From the NCBI GenBank assembly GCA_026225945.1, contig JAMJFZ010000597.1, positions 1,661,501-1,725,500 on the forward strand: 64,000 bases of DNA, given 5' to 3'. Positions 1 to 12,809 of the stretch are shown here, piece after piece. The notes beneath the pieces were generated by a model. The model was not told the origin of the DNA and searched no databases. It was given only the letters and a program-made list of their open reading frames with translations. Positions within the stretch are counted from its first letter, which is position 1. Each line of letters opens with the position of its first letter. The stretch comes from Cricetomys ansorgei. Taxonomy: Eukaryota; Chordata; Mammalia; Rodentia; Nesomyidae. The translations under genes were made by a program, and so were the position numbers.

Positions 1-24
1 ATAAAAAGTAAGGTATGGAGATGC

Positions 25-200
25 CCATCTGTAGGCCCAGTGCTGTGGAGGCAGAGGCACGCAGTTCTCTGGGGCCTGCTGGCCAGAGAGTAGACAATCA
101 GTGAGCTTCAGATTCAGTGAGAGGCACTGCCTCAAAACATAAGAGGGAGAAACTGTTTTGGAAGACCCTTGATGTTGCCTTGTAGCCTCCACATGTACAC
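25..200 (+). repeat. B3-type SINE, 3' portion
   Basis: The text runs from a 'cagtgctgtggaggcagaggc' B3-like body through 'cactgcctcaaaacataag' to 'tagcctccacatgtacacc', the order expected in the body and tail of a rodent B3/RSINE1 element on the + strand. The 5' tRNA-like part lies before the window. Its A/C-rich tail grades directly into the CA array that follows, so the SINE tail is the likely seed of that microsatellite. Confidence 0.65.
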
Positions 201-289
201 CTGCAGACACAGACACCCACACTCCCCCACACCCACACCCCCCCACACACCCGCACCCCCCAATACACACACACACTCCTGCATCTCCC

Positions 290-330
<41 letters not shown>

Positions 331-585
331 ATACACACACACACACACATACACACACACACATACACACATACACACATACACACACACACATACACAC
401 ACACACACATACACACACACATACACACACACACATACACACACACACATACACACACACACATACACACACACACACTGCATCTCCTGACACACACACA
501 CATACACACACACACACTGCATCTCCCGACACACACACACACATACACACACACACACATACACACACACACACATACACACACA

Positions 586-626
<41 letters not shown>

Positions 627-631
627 ACACA

Positions 632-672
<41 letters not shown>

Positions 673-935
673 TCTCCCGACACACACACACACACAGACA
701 CACACACACACACATACACACACACACATACACACACACACATACACACACACACACACAGTGCATCTCCCGACACACACACACACACACACATACACAC
801 ACACACATACACACACACACACATACACACACACACATACACACATACACACACACACATACACACACACATACACACACACACACACACACACTGCATC
901 TCCCGACACACACCTACACACATACACACACACAT
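201..935. repeat. Compound CA microsatellite with interspersed minisatellite-like motif
   Basis: About 730 bp of (CA)n with regular CATACA variants. Six near-identical interruptions of the form TGCATCTCCYRA occur near 278, 479, 518, 669, 762 and 896, each flanked by CA on both sides. This indicates block duplications of microsatellite-plus-interruption, not simple slippage alone. Long open frames here (His-Thr or Cys-Val repeats) are artefacts of the dinucleotide repeat. It lies in the intron before the Olfml1 exon at 1512. Confidence 0.97.
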
Positions 936-2540
<1,605 letters not shown>

Positions 2541-2544
2541 TCTT

Positions 2545-2757
2545 GGGGCTGAGGATGTGACTCAGTTGGTAGAATGCTTGCCTAACAGGCCTGAAAACCT
2601 GTATTCCATCCCAGCAATACATGCCTGTAATACCAGAATTTAGGAGATGGAGGCAGGAGCATCAGCAGTTTAAGGACAGCCTCGGTTACATAGTACATTT
2701 AAGGCCAGCCTAAGTAACATGAGACCTTGTCCCAATAAAAAAATAAAAAATAAAAGG
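2545..2757 (+). repeat. B4 SINE (ID-B1 composite)
   Basis: The 5' half matches an ID-like, tRNA-derived head (ggggctgaggatgtgactca, then 'tagaatgcttgcctaacagg'). The 3' half is B1-like (ccagaatttaggagatggaggcagg) and ends in an A-rich tail. This head-body fusion is characteristic of rodent B4 elements. The copy is old and diverged. Confidence 0.8.
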
Positions 2758-2880
2758 GAGGACCTCCCTAAGTGAAGTTAACACGAAGGACCCTTTAAGT
2801 GATGGCACCAGCTATGAAGATACAAGATCTTAACATGTCCATCACAAATGTAGCTGAGAGAAAACTGTGTAGGGCAGGGG

Positions 2881-3213
2881 TGTAGTAGTTAGGCACTGTG
2901 GCGGCTCACCAAAGAAGACGCGGAGGTATAGTCATATGTGCGCATCCTGCCAGACCTCAGCAGAGGGAACCACCATCAAAGCAAGCACCATACTGGACAG
3001 TGGAACTCTGAGAGTCTGAGCTCAGGTGTTTTTATTGATCCAGAACTTCTCAGGTGCTCTACTGATAGCATGTGCAGATCATTAGCAATCAAACATCCTC
3101 CCACATAAATCCAACACCTGCAGATAATACAAAACACCAAGACCTAGGCAGCCCCTCATCCAGCAGTGCACAAAACAGTATTTTTAACCAAACTGAGATA
3201 AGTTTCTACAACA
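2881..3213 (-). mobile_element. Solo LTR, ERVK-like, copy 1
   Basis: It starts TGTAGTAGTTAGG and ends TACAACA on the + strand, and is clearly related along its length to the element at 38588-38907. Shared blocks include CCAGACCTCAGCAGAGGGAA, GAGCTCAGGTGTTTTTATT, CAATCAAACATC and AATCCAACACCTGCAGA. The TTTTTATT block is an AATAAA polyadenylation signal on the minus strand, giving antisense orientation. Flanking hexamers (CAGGGG and CTGGAG) agree at 4 of 6 positions. No internal retroviral region is present. Confidence 0.75.
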
Positions 3214-3721
3214 CTGGAGACTATAGATAAAGAAAGCTGAAGAGTTCTAATCAAGCCCTGTGCTGGTGCATCCATTCATTTGTTCACTTATTTACTGACA
3301 ATTATTGATCAGAATAGAGATACTATTCCAGGCACTGGATGCAGATGCTGAAATATCACGTGGTCCATACTAAGGAGATTGAATGTGATAGAGAAATCTC
3401 TGAATTATTCAAAACAGGGGCATGACGTAAAGGACCACAGATGGACCACCATTCAGGAACACTGAAGTAACCTGCACAATTAATGTCAGTGTGAACAGGA
3501 CAGAGAAAAGCAGGTAGATTTGCAAGCCACTCAGAGTTGAAGTCCACATGGGTTGGTAACTGATAGTTGAAAGTAAAGGATAAGTGAGAGACATGAATCC
3601 AGGATACTTCCAAGGTTTGAGGCTTGGGTCATTAATTGATGGGTATGAAATCTGTTAAGATAGAGAACCCAGGAGTAGTTTGGAATAATGTACAACTTGA
3701 CAAATTTTTTCCAGGGATTTA

Positions 3722-3900
3722 CATCTTCATTTGTTTGCTGTTGCTATAACTGAACCAAACAATGAATAGAAGTTTATTTAGTTTACTTGGAAGTTTTCTA
3801 GAGGCTGGGAAGTCTAAGAGCATGATGTGAGTAACTCCTTAGCATCAGGGGAGGGCCGTATTGCTGTATTGTGACACGGCAAAGGCATTGCAAGCTAGCT
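3722..3900 (-). mobile_element. MaLR/MLT1-like LTR fragment
   Basis: The pattern 'tttgctgttgctataactgaa ... agtttatttagttta ... gaggctgggaagtctaagagcatg' follows the antisense 3' end of mammalian MLT1/MST-class LTRs. Strongly diverged, and the boundaries are estimates. Confidence 0.45.
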
Positions 3901-3929
3901 CAGAACTCTCTTCCTTTTACTTATTTACT

Positions 3930-4276
3930 TTGTGTGTGTGTTTGTGTCTGTGCATGTGGATGCATATGGGGGAGGGGGTAGTGCCTGTGTGCATGTGGTG
4001 GCCACAAGTCAACCTAAGGCGTTGCGAAGATGCCATTCACCTTGGGTGTTTTGTTTGTTTGTTAAATAAACTCTTTCATTGAGCACTGGGACCCACTTAT
4101 TATAGGCTAGAGTGGTTGACTATTGAGTTCCAGGGGTCCTCCTGCCTTTACCTCCCCAGTGCTGGGAATACAATCATGTGCCCCAACACCAGTTTTTTTT
4201 TTTTTCATGTGCATTCTGAGGATGAAGTTGAGGTCTTTGTGTCTGCACTTCTACAGAAGTATCTCTTCAGCCCTTT
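3930..4276 (-). repeat. B3/RSINE1 SINE, antisense
   Basis: A GT-rich leader, then 'gagttccaggggtcctcctg', 'cccagtgctgggaatacaatc', and a tRNA-like end 'acagaagtatctcttcagccc' give the reverse complement of a B3/RSINE1 copy. A T12 run at about 4193-4205 interrupts it. Confidence 0.65.
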
Positions 4277-4279
4277 TTA

Positions 4280-5850
4280 TTAAGCCAGAGCTATAGATCT
4301 GTTCTAAAACTGTCAATCTTTACTTTGAAGTGTCTTCCCAAATGAGGTCCATATGGATCCCCAATCCCAGAAATCTTTCAGATCAAGTGAAATTCTTAGA
4401 ATCTTAACTTTCTCTCTCTCTTCTTTCCTTCCAATTCTACCTCTTTCTCACACATCCATGATTTAGAATAGAAATAAGTGACTTCGGTTTTAAAGTCATT
4501 CCCAATGTTTAGTGCTAAGACCATGGTTAAAATAAAACTTTGCCTGTTGTGCTTGCCAGTTTATCACACAGCTGCATTCTTGAGTGGATAAAAGTATTGA
4601 CCTCTTTTTAACTTGTAAATAGCTTTTGAAGAAGAATTCTCAGAGCGATCAAAACAAGCCATTATAACAGATTTTATTTTCTTGCTCTAGTCCAGCTCCT
4701 TTTATTGCAAGGCAGAATGGGAGTAACCTCAAGTAACCCTCACCCTGATGTGTTAAATAATTCGTATCTTTTGTTAGATCATATTTCCAAGAAGTCTGCT
4801 GAGTATCTGAATGCCTCTGGAATACATTCAAGTAGATAACTGCACACCTGCAAACCTACTACAAACAAAACAACTAAACAAACACCTGCTCACTAAAAAC
4901 TAAAGAGAGCCTGTCCATGAGACTACTCTCAGGGTCCATTGGTTCTTGATGAATAGAGCAAAACATTAGGAGAACCATAACTAACTTGTAACAGATGCAT
5001 TAACTATACAGGAGGGGACTGAAGGTCTGCCTGCAGGCAGAAGTATGGGAGATCATAGGGTGCTGTGTGTGCATATGAGCACACACAGTGTCACTGCACT
5101 CACAGGCCCGCAACAGGACGTATGTGAACAGTTTAGCTGCTGTTGTATATTCCCTAGAGTCCATAAAGGTCTGTATACACAGCATTTTCTTTTGTTTATT
5201 CATCCGAAAATTCTGTTCTCTCTGAGGCTATTTCTAGGTACTATGAGTATTAACAAAAGGTCCCAGATAAATATTTGGGGCCATCTGGTAGCTTTTGGTC
5301 CCAGTTGGTATAAACATTCATTCGCCTTTCTCACTCATTAGTTCGTAAGTCCAACAATTGTCTAACCAAATTCCAGATGCATTTTGCACTTGTGCCCTAG
5401 CATTAGAGAAGGAACACTGGCCATGACCTTTATTCTCAAAACACTCATAGTAAAGTAGAGAAACAATCTAGACACATAATACAACAGTCCAAAGCAAGAC
5501 TTCCTCTGAAAGAGGGATGTATAAGGTGTCACAGAAACATGTTAAGTCATAGGCTCAGGGTTTCCATGGAGATGGGAGGGATAGAACTATAAAACTAGAG
5601 AGTAACCCTCAGTCTCAGTTTTAATCACAGAAAAGAGCTCATTCGGTGGAGACTGGAGTTAAGAACTTCCTAAGCAAATGAAGCTGAATGCAGAAGCACG
5701 GTGGTAGAATAGGACTTGGTGTGTTCATGAAGCAAATTATTCCATAGAGCTCAGGCAGAGCAAGACGCTGTGGAAAGAGCCAGATGAGAGCTGAGTGACC
5801 TGTGCTAAACAAACTCTCATTTGCCAGTGGGACAAATAGGAGTAATGTGA
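4280..5850. other. Intronic, apparently unique sequence
   Basis: About 1.6 kb of the Olfml1 intron without SINEs or coding exons that I can recognise. Open frames in this stretch are short, lack splice context and show no familiar domain. Confidence 0.5.
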
Positions 5851-5852
5851 AT

Positions 5853-6085
5853 GGTAGCTAATATTTATTGGTATTACATTTTAGGGAGTCTCCAAGCAAT
5901 GTATGTATCTTACTGACAATCATTATGTAATTGACAACAACCTCTAGTTGAGCATAACTCCCTGAACCCCTGCTGCCTGTTTTATATACCAGGAAAACAA
6001 GACTGTGAGAGGACAGCCTTTGCCCAAGCTCACACAACTAAACAAATTACCAGCATAACATTCAAACCAACGCTGGCTTGTATAA
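5853..6085 (-). repeat. MIR SINE (ancient mammalian)
   Basis: Reads as the reverse complement of MIR: 'gctaatatttattgg' at one end, then 'ccaggaaaacaagactgtgagaggacagcc', 'ttgcccaagctcacacaac' and 'cattcaaaccaacgctgg'. These blocks correspond to the antisense MIR order (ATTTATTGAGC ... TTGCCCAAGGTCACACAGC ... ATTCGAACCCAGG). Confidence 0.75.
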
Positions 6086-6430
6086 ATGCCATCCCTTCCC
6101 ATCATCCCACTGCTGAACTGAGCCGTGACCAGTTTGGGAGTGCCATGACTCAGCAGAGGGTTGAGAAAAGTCACTCTAGACACAGGGTACAGAACAGACT
6201 GGCAAGAAGAGAGGTTGAGAGCATCTAGAGGGTAAAGACTAGAACCAGCAAAGCAATGTTAAGGCTGCTCACAGGGGCATATAGCTTGGAGCCTTCTCCC
6301 CTGAAAGTAGGTGTCTGTGCTAGAAGTTTCTGATCTCAATGTGGGTCACAGTATGAAGACTACAATTCTGTCTCGCAAAAGATGGATTTATTTAAATCCT
6401 GGCTAAGAAAAATCAATTTTCTTGCCCTGC
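6086..6430. other. Intronic, nothing recognised
   Basis: Unique-looking intron sequence between an MIR and a B4 element, with no supported feature. Confidence 0.5.
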
Positions 6431-6439
6431 TTTTTCTTA

Positions 6440-6650
6440 ATTTACTAATTTATTTTAGAGACAGGGTCTTATGTAGCTTCAGATAGCCTTGAGATCATTA
6501 TGTGTGTGAGAATGACCTTGAACTTCTGATCCTCCTACTTCTATCTACCTCTGGAGTGCCTAGGTGACAGGTACCTCATCTTGCCTGTTTTTATGCAGTG
6601 CTGGAGTTAGTGCATGCTAGGCAAGCACTCTACTGACTCAACTACTGTTC
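6440..6650 (-). repeat. B4 SINE, antisense
   Basis: An antisense B1-like half ('gagacagggtcttatgtagc ... ccttgaacttctgatcctcc') is followed by an antisense ID-like half ('tgcatgctaggcaagcactctactgac'). This is a B4 composite on the minus strand. Confidence 0.75.
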
Positions 6651-6788
6651 GAGACAGGTATCTCTGTTGTAACTCTGGCTGTCCTGGAACTCACTCTGTA
6701 GATCAGGCTGGCTTTGAACTCACAGGAATCCTCCCGCCTCTGCCTCCCAAGTGTTGGGATTAAAGGCATGTGTCACCACTGCCTGGCT
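6650..6788 (-). repeat. B1 SINE, antisense
   Basis: Nearly full-length antisense B1: 'ggctgtcctggaactcactc', 'gatcaggctggctttgaactc', 'cctctgcctcccaagtgttg', 'gattaaaggcatgtgtcacc'. Its 3' block reads CAGAGTTACAACAGAG on the minus strand, the same diagnostic block seen in the other young B1 copies of the window. Confidence 0.9.
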
Positions 6789-6789
6789 T

Positions 6790-7735
6790 CTTCATTGACT
6801 TTTAAGGAATAAAATATCTCTGCTTTGCCCCCTACTCACTTCTGTGGCCCTCGATTGACCTGTCACCATTTCAGTAGAGTGTTTCTCCTCATTGTTTCTC
6901 AAGTGCCTTCCTTCCATCTTCAGTCCATTGGCCTCTCTTCCTCTAACCACAATTACTACAAGACACCCTCCCGACTGCCCCCCACACTGACCTCTCTGTC
7001 CCCATCTGTCCCTGTCCCAGTACTCTGACTTGTACTGCCAACAGGGTTATCCTACTAGAATTACATCATCACTTAATCCCCTTGATGGCAATTGCAAACC
7101 CTAGGACAAACAAAAATGCTTTTTACAGCTCTACCCTACCATAACTTTCTTTAAATTATTAATTTTTCTCTACAAAAAGAATGCCTGAAGATTAAATACT
7201 GTATAATACTATATTATACTGTATAAACAAATACTATATAAACTCTATTTATTGTATTTTCTCTAATTATAAAGGTAGGTAAGAAACCAACAATCAAACA
7301 TAGCCATTGCTAGTATTTCTCAGCTTTGTTTCTACCCATCCCTGGTGTTCAGTGCTGTTTACTTAACCTGCTATTTTAAAAACATGACACATACATCCAT
7401 GCATGCCTACCGTATGGATGCTGTGTTTCCAAAATCTACTACAGTGGTTGGAATGAGTGGGAGATCAGTATGCTCCGACGTGAAGTATTTTTTTAGAAAC
7501 TGGAGGCAACTGTTTGCTTGAGGTCACACTAAGCCTTTTTGTTTGTTTGTTTTCTGTTGTCCAGTGCTCATGTCACCCCCGATCTGTAGATACTACCACA
7601 ACTTTTTTTTTCCAGATAAAAACACTGTGGCTCAGAGAATCCTCCCCCACATTCCTGCTCTGCCCAGGGGTCAATAACCACCCCCAGATGTGCATGTTCC
7701 ATCTCTGCTCTGTGTCTGAACACCCTCACCCCACA
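6790..7735. other. Intronic sequence, AT-rich and pyrimidine-rich patches
   Basis: A pyrimidine-rich patch (6820-7020) and an AT-rich patch around 7190-7260 with repeated TACTGTATAATACTATA-like words. No gene or named repeat that I can support. Confidence 0.5.
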
Positions 7736-8165
7736 TCAGCTATCTGTTGCCACATTAACATAACTTAGCAAACCACTCCAAAATTTGATGGGTTAAAGCA
7801 ACATCCAATTCTATTTCTCAGGAATTTGTAGGGTGGATGGACAGTTCCATTGTTGTGGGCGGGGATTCCCTTGCTTGCTCACCTCCCATGCTTGGCACAT
7901 TGCCTAGAGATGACTTGTAGAGGAGGAGCTCTTCTGGGATGACTTGGTTGTCTTCCACATACCATCTGGCTTCTCCTGGAAGCTGATCTGAGCTCATTCT
8001 TATGATGAGTGCAGATGTCTCAGAAAGAGCACAGAAGTCCCTTTGGGACTTAACTTGGTCATTTTTACCATATTTTTTTTTGTCCAAAGCAAATTCCAAT
8101 CCTGGCTTCCAGGGTCCATCCTTCCACTATTAGCTCTAGGTGCATCCATATTGGGCTTTTGGTCT
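7736..8165. repeat. Possible ancient interspersed repeat, family not assigned
   Basis: The words 'agcaaaccactccaaaatttg' and 'gggttaaagcaacatccaatt' resemble a common old mammalian repeat ('aaaccaccccaaaacttagtggcttaaa...'). The remainder is diverged, and I could not assign a family or exact edges. Confidence 0.35.
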
Positions 8166-8495
8166 TGATGCTCATGGATGCAGGGAGCAAGCAAGACCAA
8201 CTTCTGCAAACCTGTACATGAGATCAGGGAACAGGTACTTGTCGATGGATGGGTTTGAGGAAATGAAACAGGCCAGCAAAAATGCTACTGCAGAGTTCAG
8301 GTTCAGGCAAGTATGTCTGAGGGCATCGCACAAGATGGAAAGGAGAGAATAAGGTGACACTCACGTTATAGGAATGTCAGATGACTTTGTTTTCTAATCA
8401 GAAAGATAAGAGAATGGTGATGTCACAGCTAGAAATTAAGAACATGACTATTCTTTTTGATTTGCTAAGAAACTTATTTGAAAACAAACAAAAGT

Positions 8496-8712
8496 GGGCT
8501 GGAGAGATGGCTCAGTAGTTAAAAGCACTTGTTGCTCATGGGGAAGACACGGGATTGGTTCCCAGAACCCACATGATAGCTCATGTTCATTTGTAATTCC
8601 CGTTCCGGGTGATCCCATGTCTGCTTCTGACCTCCAAAGACATCAAGCATTCATGTGGTGTGTATACATGCATACAGGCAAAACACCATACATTTAAAAA
8701 AATCTAAAAATA
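8496..8712 (+). repeat. B2 SINE
   Basis: The tRNA-derived head 'gggctggagagatggctcag' with A and B box-like segments ('gattggttcccagaaccc') is followed by the B2 body ('gtctgcttctgacctccaaag') and an A-rich tail near 8695-8712. Confidence 0.9.
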
Positions 8713-9930
8713 ATTTTAAATCAAAACATGGAAAACACTGTATTTTTTAAATCAAGAACCAACTCAGCCTACAAATGAGAAATAGATGAAGCCAAGATGT
8801 TTACCGTCATAACCCTGGAATGTGTAAGATGTTGCAATAGGAAGATACCTGATACAAAGTGGCAATTGTTTGAGGTCAGAAATTTTGACTGGCCAGTTCC
8901 TTGCTTTGCCTCATATGAATACTGACTAGCCTCAATGCTCTTGAGCAGCAGTTCTCAGAAATTCCTTTGCCATCTTAAAAATTATTCAGGGCTCCAAAGA
9001 GGACATGTTGAATTTCGTTACAGATACTGATTTTTACCACATTCATAATTAAACTAGAGAGGTTGTAGCATGTACCAGCTGTTCTCCACGGAGAACACAA
9101 AGTAATGAATGAAACAGACATGACAAAGTCTTGAATCACTCCGCATTTATTTTTCCACTGAAGGACCTCTAACAATAAACATGTCAGCAGATGAGTGCAT
9201 AATATATCATCATAAAAACATAAACAAACACTCAAGAGAAGAAAATGTGTGATGGTAAGATTATGGAAAGCTGGCATCTAGAAGATGGTGTCAGAGGAAG
9301 TTTGCCATGTTGGGGTCCAGCTATAGGAACCCCAAGGTGGAAGCTCACACTCAGAGCTTAGACATCTTCCTGGCTTTCAGGAACTTTCCTGGTATTCTCT
9401 GCTTGTTGCTGGTGATTGACATACACCTAAATATGTGAAGAAGCACAGATCAATCTGTTTCCTTTCTCATAATCTACTGCTAATCGCCAATAAAATAAAA
9501 ATAGAAAACTCTGAATTTAGCAACCAAAAAATGTAGGAACCTAGAAATACCTGTAATAAGTATTTACTGAAGTGTTCTGTGTGGTCATCAGGATCAACAC
9601 ATACAATGTTTATTATATGTCAAAAACCAATTAAGCCCTAATATGAGATACATACCTCACCAGCAACTTCATATTGGTGTGGCTCACTGAGAAACATCCC
9701 ACACAAGGCAGCTTTTCTGTTTTCCTGCCATCTATCCACTGAAGCACTCAGACAGTGAGATAGCCCCTTCTAATCTATTTCTCTCTGAGTTAGCACAGTA
9801 GGAATTGAGATCACAGCTTTGAGCAGTGACAAACAACAGCACTATCTGAAGCTAACCAGTTCACGAGTGTGGAACATCAGCAGAAAGAGTCTGGAGAGTG
9901 AGGCAGGTGGAGATTTTGTGTCCTAGGCAC
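8713..9930. other. Intronic, nothing recognised
   Basis: About 1.2 kb of Olfml1 intron without a supported exon, RNA or repeat. Confidence 0.5.
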
Positions 9931-9932
9931 TG

Positions 9933-10012
9933 GGGAGAAGAAGAAGATGAGACGCAGGAAGAGAAAGAAGAGAAGGAGGGGGAGGAAGAGGAGGAGGGGT
10001 TGGAGGAGGAGG
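9933..10012. repeat. GA-rich (purine) low-complexity tract
   Basis: Eighty bases almost entirely A and G on the + strand (gaagaagaagatgag..., ggaggaagaggaggagg). A homopurine tract. Confidence 0.9.
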
Positions 10013-10051
10013 TGACTTCTTGCAAGGAAATATCTAGTCCAGCATAATGCC

Positions 10052-10419
10052 TGTCTTAGTCACTTTTCTATTACTGTCAAGAGACACCATGCCCACAGCA
10101 ACTTATTGAAGAAAGAGTATATTAGGGTTTACAGTTTTAGAAGGTGAGTCAATTACCATCATAGTGGGGAGCATGATGGCAGGCAGGCAGGCAGGCATGG
10201 CACTGGAGCAGCAGCTGAGAGATTACTTCTGATACACAAGCATGAGGCAGAGAGAGAACTAACAGGGAATGGCATAGACTTTTGAAACTTCAAAGCCCAG
10301 TGACACATCTCCTCCAACAAGGCCACATCTCCTAACTCTTCTCTAACAGTTCCACTAACTGGGACTAAATATTTAAACATAGGGACCTAATGGGGGGCAT
10401 TCTTGTTCAAACTATCACA
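10052..10419 (-). mobile_element. MT-type MaLR LTR, antisense
   Basis: Begins TGTCTTAGTCAC and ends TATCACA. It carries the antisense order known from rodent MT LTRs: 'aagagacaccatgcccacag', 'gggtttacagttttag', a GGCA-rich patch, 'cacatctcctccaacaagg', 'cacatctcctaactcttc' and 'gggggcattcttgttcaaac'. No target-site duplication is evident. Confidence 0.8.
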
Positions 10420-10504
10420 GTATCTGTCCTGAAAGAGGGCTATACAGATGCAACCATTCATTAACTAGTGCCAGAGTCAGGCTTGAAAAAGCCAAGGTTT
10501 TGTG

Positions 10505-10633
10505 CTTGTTTTTGGCTTTTCAAAACATAGTTTCTTATGTAGCTGGGTAGACCAGGCTGGCCTGGACTAAGAGATCCACCTGCCTCTGCCTCCTGAGTGC
10601 TGGGATTAAAGGCATGCACCACCACCTGGTTTG
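10505..10633 (-). repeat. B1 SINE, antisense
   Basis: The sequence 'gtagaccaggctggcctgga', 'cctctgcctcctgagtgctg' and 'gattaaaggcatgcaccacc' is a diverged antisense B1. Confidence 0.8.
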
Positions 10634-10659
10634 AAAAAAAAAAAATCACGTTTTCAAAC

Positions 10660-11795
10660 AAAATTTCAAGAAATAATTAGAAATGTTCATTGCTTTAGAA
10701 GAATTCTCTTCTTTTTTAATGGACTCATTACTTTTACCAACCAAACTTACTGGTCCTTTTCTGCTAGTGTCTCATGTGTACTTCTCCATTCCTGAGTCCT
10801 GATTTATCACTTGGCTACCTCAATCTAACCTCAATCCTTTCTTTCTGGCTGTCTCTTGAATCCATACCTCTCACTATATGGTATCTTGAGCCCGGACTAC
10901 ACTTATAAACTCATTGCCTAACTTCTCTGTGTCCACCACCCTACCCCTAGACCCCCATCCTCAGACCCTTACCCTCAGCCATTTTTCTACCAGGGATGAG
11001 TCAATGTCTCTAACACTCAAATTGAGTAACAATTGAAGAACAAGATTACAGGTCCAGCAAGTGTTATTAATAAGGAGAAAAGTACTTTTAAAGATTCAAA
11101 TAAGTGATATTTGTGTATGAATTCATTGAGAGGCCTTGGGCTAAATTCTACCCCGAACACTTGTCTGAAATTTTGCTTGCGGGAGAAAGCACACGTTTCA
11201 GTGTCCTGGCTTGCAGGTGGAACCTTGCTGCCTTTGTCTCTGCTAAATAATTTGCATCTTAGCTGGACTCAGGTTTTTTGATTTATTATTTCCAGTCTTT
11301 CCCCAGCTGTTTCCTCCTGCTAATTATCTGTTCCCAAGAGAAATACAGCAGGAATTTTAATTTACCCTTTAACCGGGACACTGGAAGTATATGCTCCTTA
11401 ACTTTTAAGAGAAATGTATACAGTATTAGAAGATTATCCCTGATAAAAGGATAGAGAGCATCCAGCTTGAACTCATGGCTTCAAGGCTGGCAGAATGAAG
11501 GCTGGATTGACAAAGGGAAGTTGGAAGACTTGAGTCCAGAGCGCCCCAGTCTCCAACGCCCACTCCCGAGTTCTCATCTGCAAGACTAGGAGAAGTAACA
11601 GGAAGACATGGGGAAAATGGTTTTATTTTTTTTCTTAGAGATTTTTTTAACCCCTTAATCAAAAATATGCATCAACACATTCTTGTTTTGTTATTTCTCC
11701 AAGAGCTCTGTGTTATGAAGGGGACATAGAGAGAGAAAGAGGAATATGTGTGCTCATTCCTTCTATATTTTACTACTTCTAAAATGTATTTAATT
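10660..11795. other. Intronic, repeat-poor segment
   Basis: No SINE or LTR recognised. The portion around 11100-11400 is AT-rich and contains an exact octamer ATTTGCAT at 11250-11257 and a TAATTA core near 11321. It could be a regulatory or conserved element, but nothing in the sequence alone proves it. Confidence 0.4.
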
Positions 11796-11799
11796 TCAA

Positions 11800-11970
11800 T
11801 TTATTTTTTGAGATAGGATCTCATTATATAGCCCAGGTTATCCTGGAACTCACAATATAGCATAGATGGGGCTATAATTTTCACGTAGTGTAGTCAAGCC
11901 TCAAATTTATAATCTTCCTGAGTCTGCCTCCCAAGTGCTGGGATTATAAGCCTGTATCTTCACAACTGCC
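11800..11970 (-). repeat. B1-like SINE, antisense, internally disrupted
   Basis: The segments 'gagataggatctcattatat', 'ttatcctggaactcaca' and 'tctgcctcccaagtgctggg' are separated by about 40 bp of non-B1 sequence, giving an old interrupted copy. Confidence 0.65.
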
Positions 11971-12017
11971 TCTCTTCTGTATTTTATTTTGTTGCATTAC
12001 TTTATTTATCTTATTGA

Positions 12018-12235
12018 ATTTTTTGAGATAGGGTCTCATATAGCCCAGTACTGGCATCAAAATTGCTATGTACCTCTAGACAACCTTGAACTTTTGATTC
12101 TCCTGCTTCTATCTCTTAAGTACTAGGATTATGCGCCTATGCTACCATTCCAGTTTTATGCCATTGTAGGGATCCAATCTAGGGCTCGATGCATGCTACT
12201 TAGGTACTCTACCAACATATCTACATCCCTAATCC
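12018..12235 (-). repeat. B4 SINE, antisense
   Basis: An antisense B1-like half (gagatagggtctcatatagc; ccttgaacttttgattctcc) is followed by an ID-like end (gatgcatgctacttaggtac). Confidence 0.7.
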
Positions 12236-12648
12236 CTGCTCAGTATTGTAAATGAATGTTTTCTTATAAAGAAGACACAAATGTTTCTTGTTCTAAGACA
12301 CATAGCTTAGCTTCAAGTCTGTTCTTCCCTAGCAGGAGGGACAGACACTGTGGGCACCACCTACTGAAGGTAGATGTCTTGTCTACTTGGGAGCCATTGC
12401 CTTCACTAGGCTTTCTCTGGACACACAAGTATACATGGCTCCCCAACGCTTCCTACTACACCACTCTGCCGAGGCTGGCTGGGAGAGTCCTGGCTCCCAA
12501 CTTTAAGTGAGTTCAGAACACCCCTTCACTACTGACTAGCTCTGTGACCTTTCCAAGAAACTAATGCAAGCGTTGATTTTTTTTTTCACTTGGAAACTGG
12601 TGGTTATAATATATATCGTAGCAACTTAGTATAAGAATTACATTGCTA
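12236..12648. other. Intronic, nothing recognised
   Basis: Unique-looking intron sequence. The open frames here are short and without splice-site context. Confidence 0.5.
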
Positions 12649-12808
12649 GCTGGGCATTGGTGGTGCACATCTTTAATCCCAGCACTTGGGAGACAGAGGC
12701 AGATGTATCTCTGTGAGTTCGAGGCCAGCTTGGTCTACAGAGTGAGTTCCAGGACAGCCAGAGTTATAACAGAGAAACCCAGACTCAAAACAAAACAAAA
12801 ACCAAAAA
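12649..12808 (+). repeat. B1 SINE, full length
   Basis: Complete B1 from 'gctgggcattggtggtgcac' through 'ggccagcttggtctacagag' to 'cagagttataacagagaaac' and a CAAAA-rich tail. It shares the lineage-diagnostic 3' block with the copies at 6650, 34229 and 60238. Confidence 0.93.
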
Positions 12809-12809
12809 A

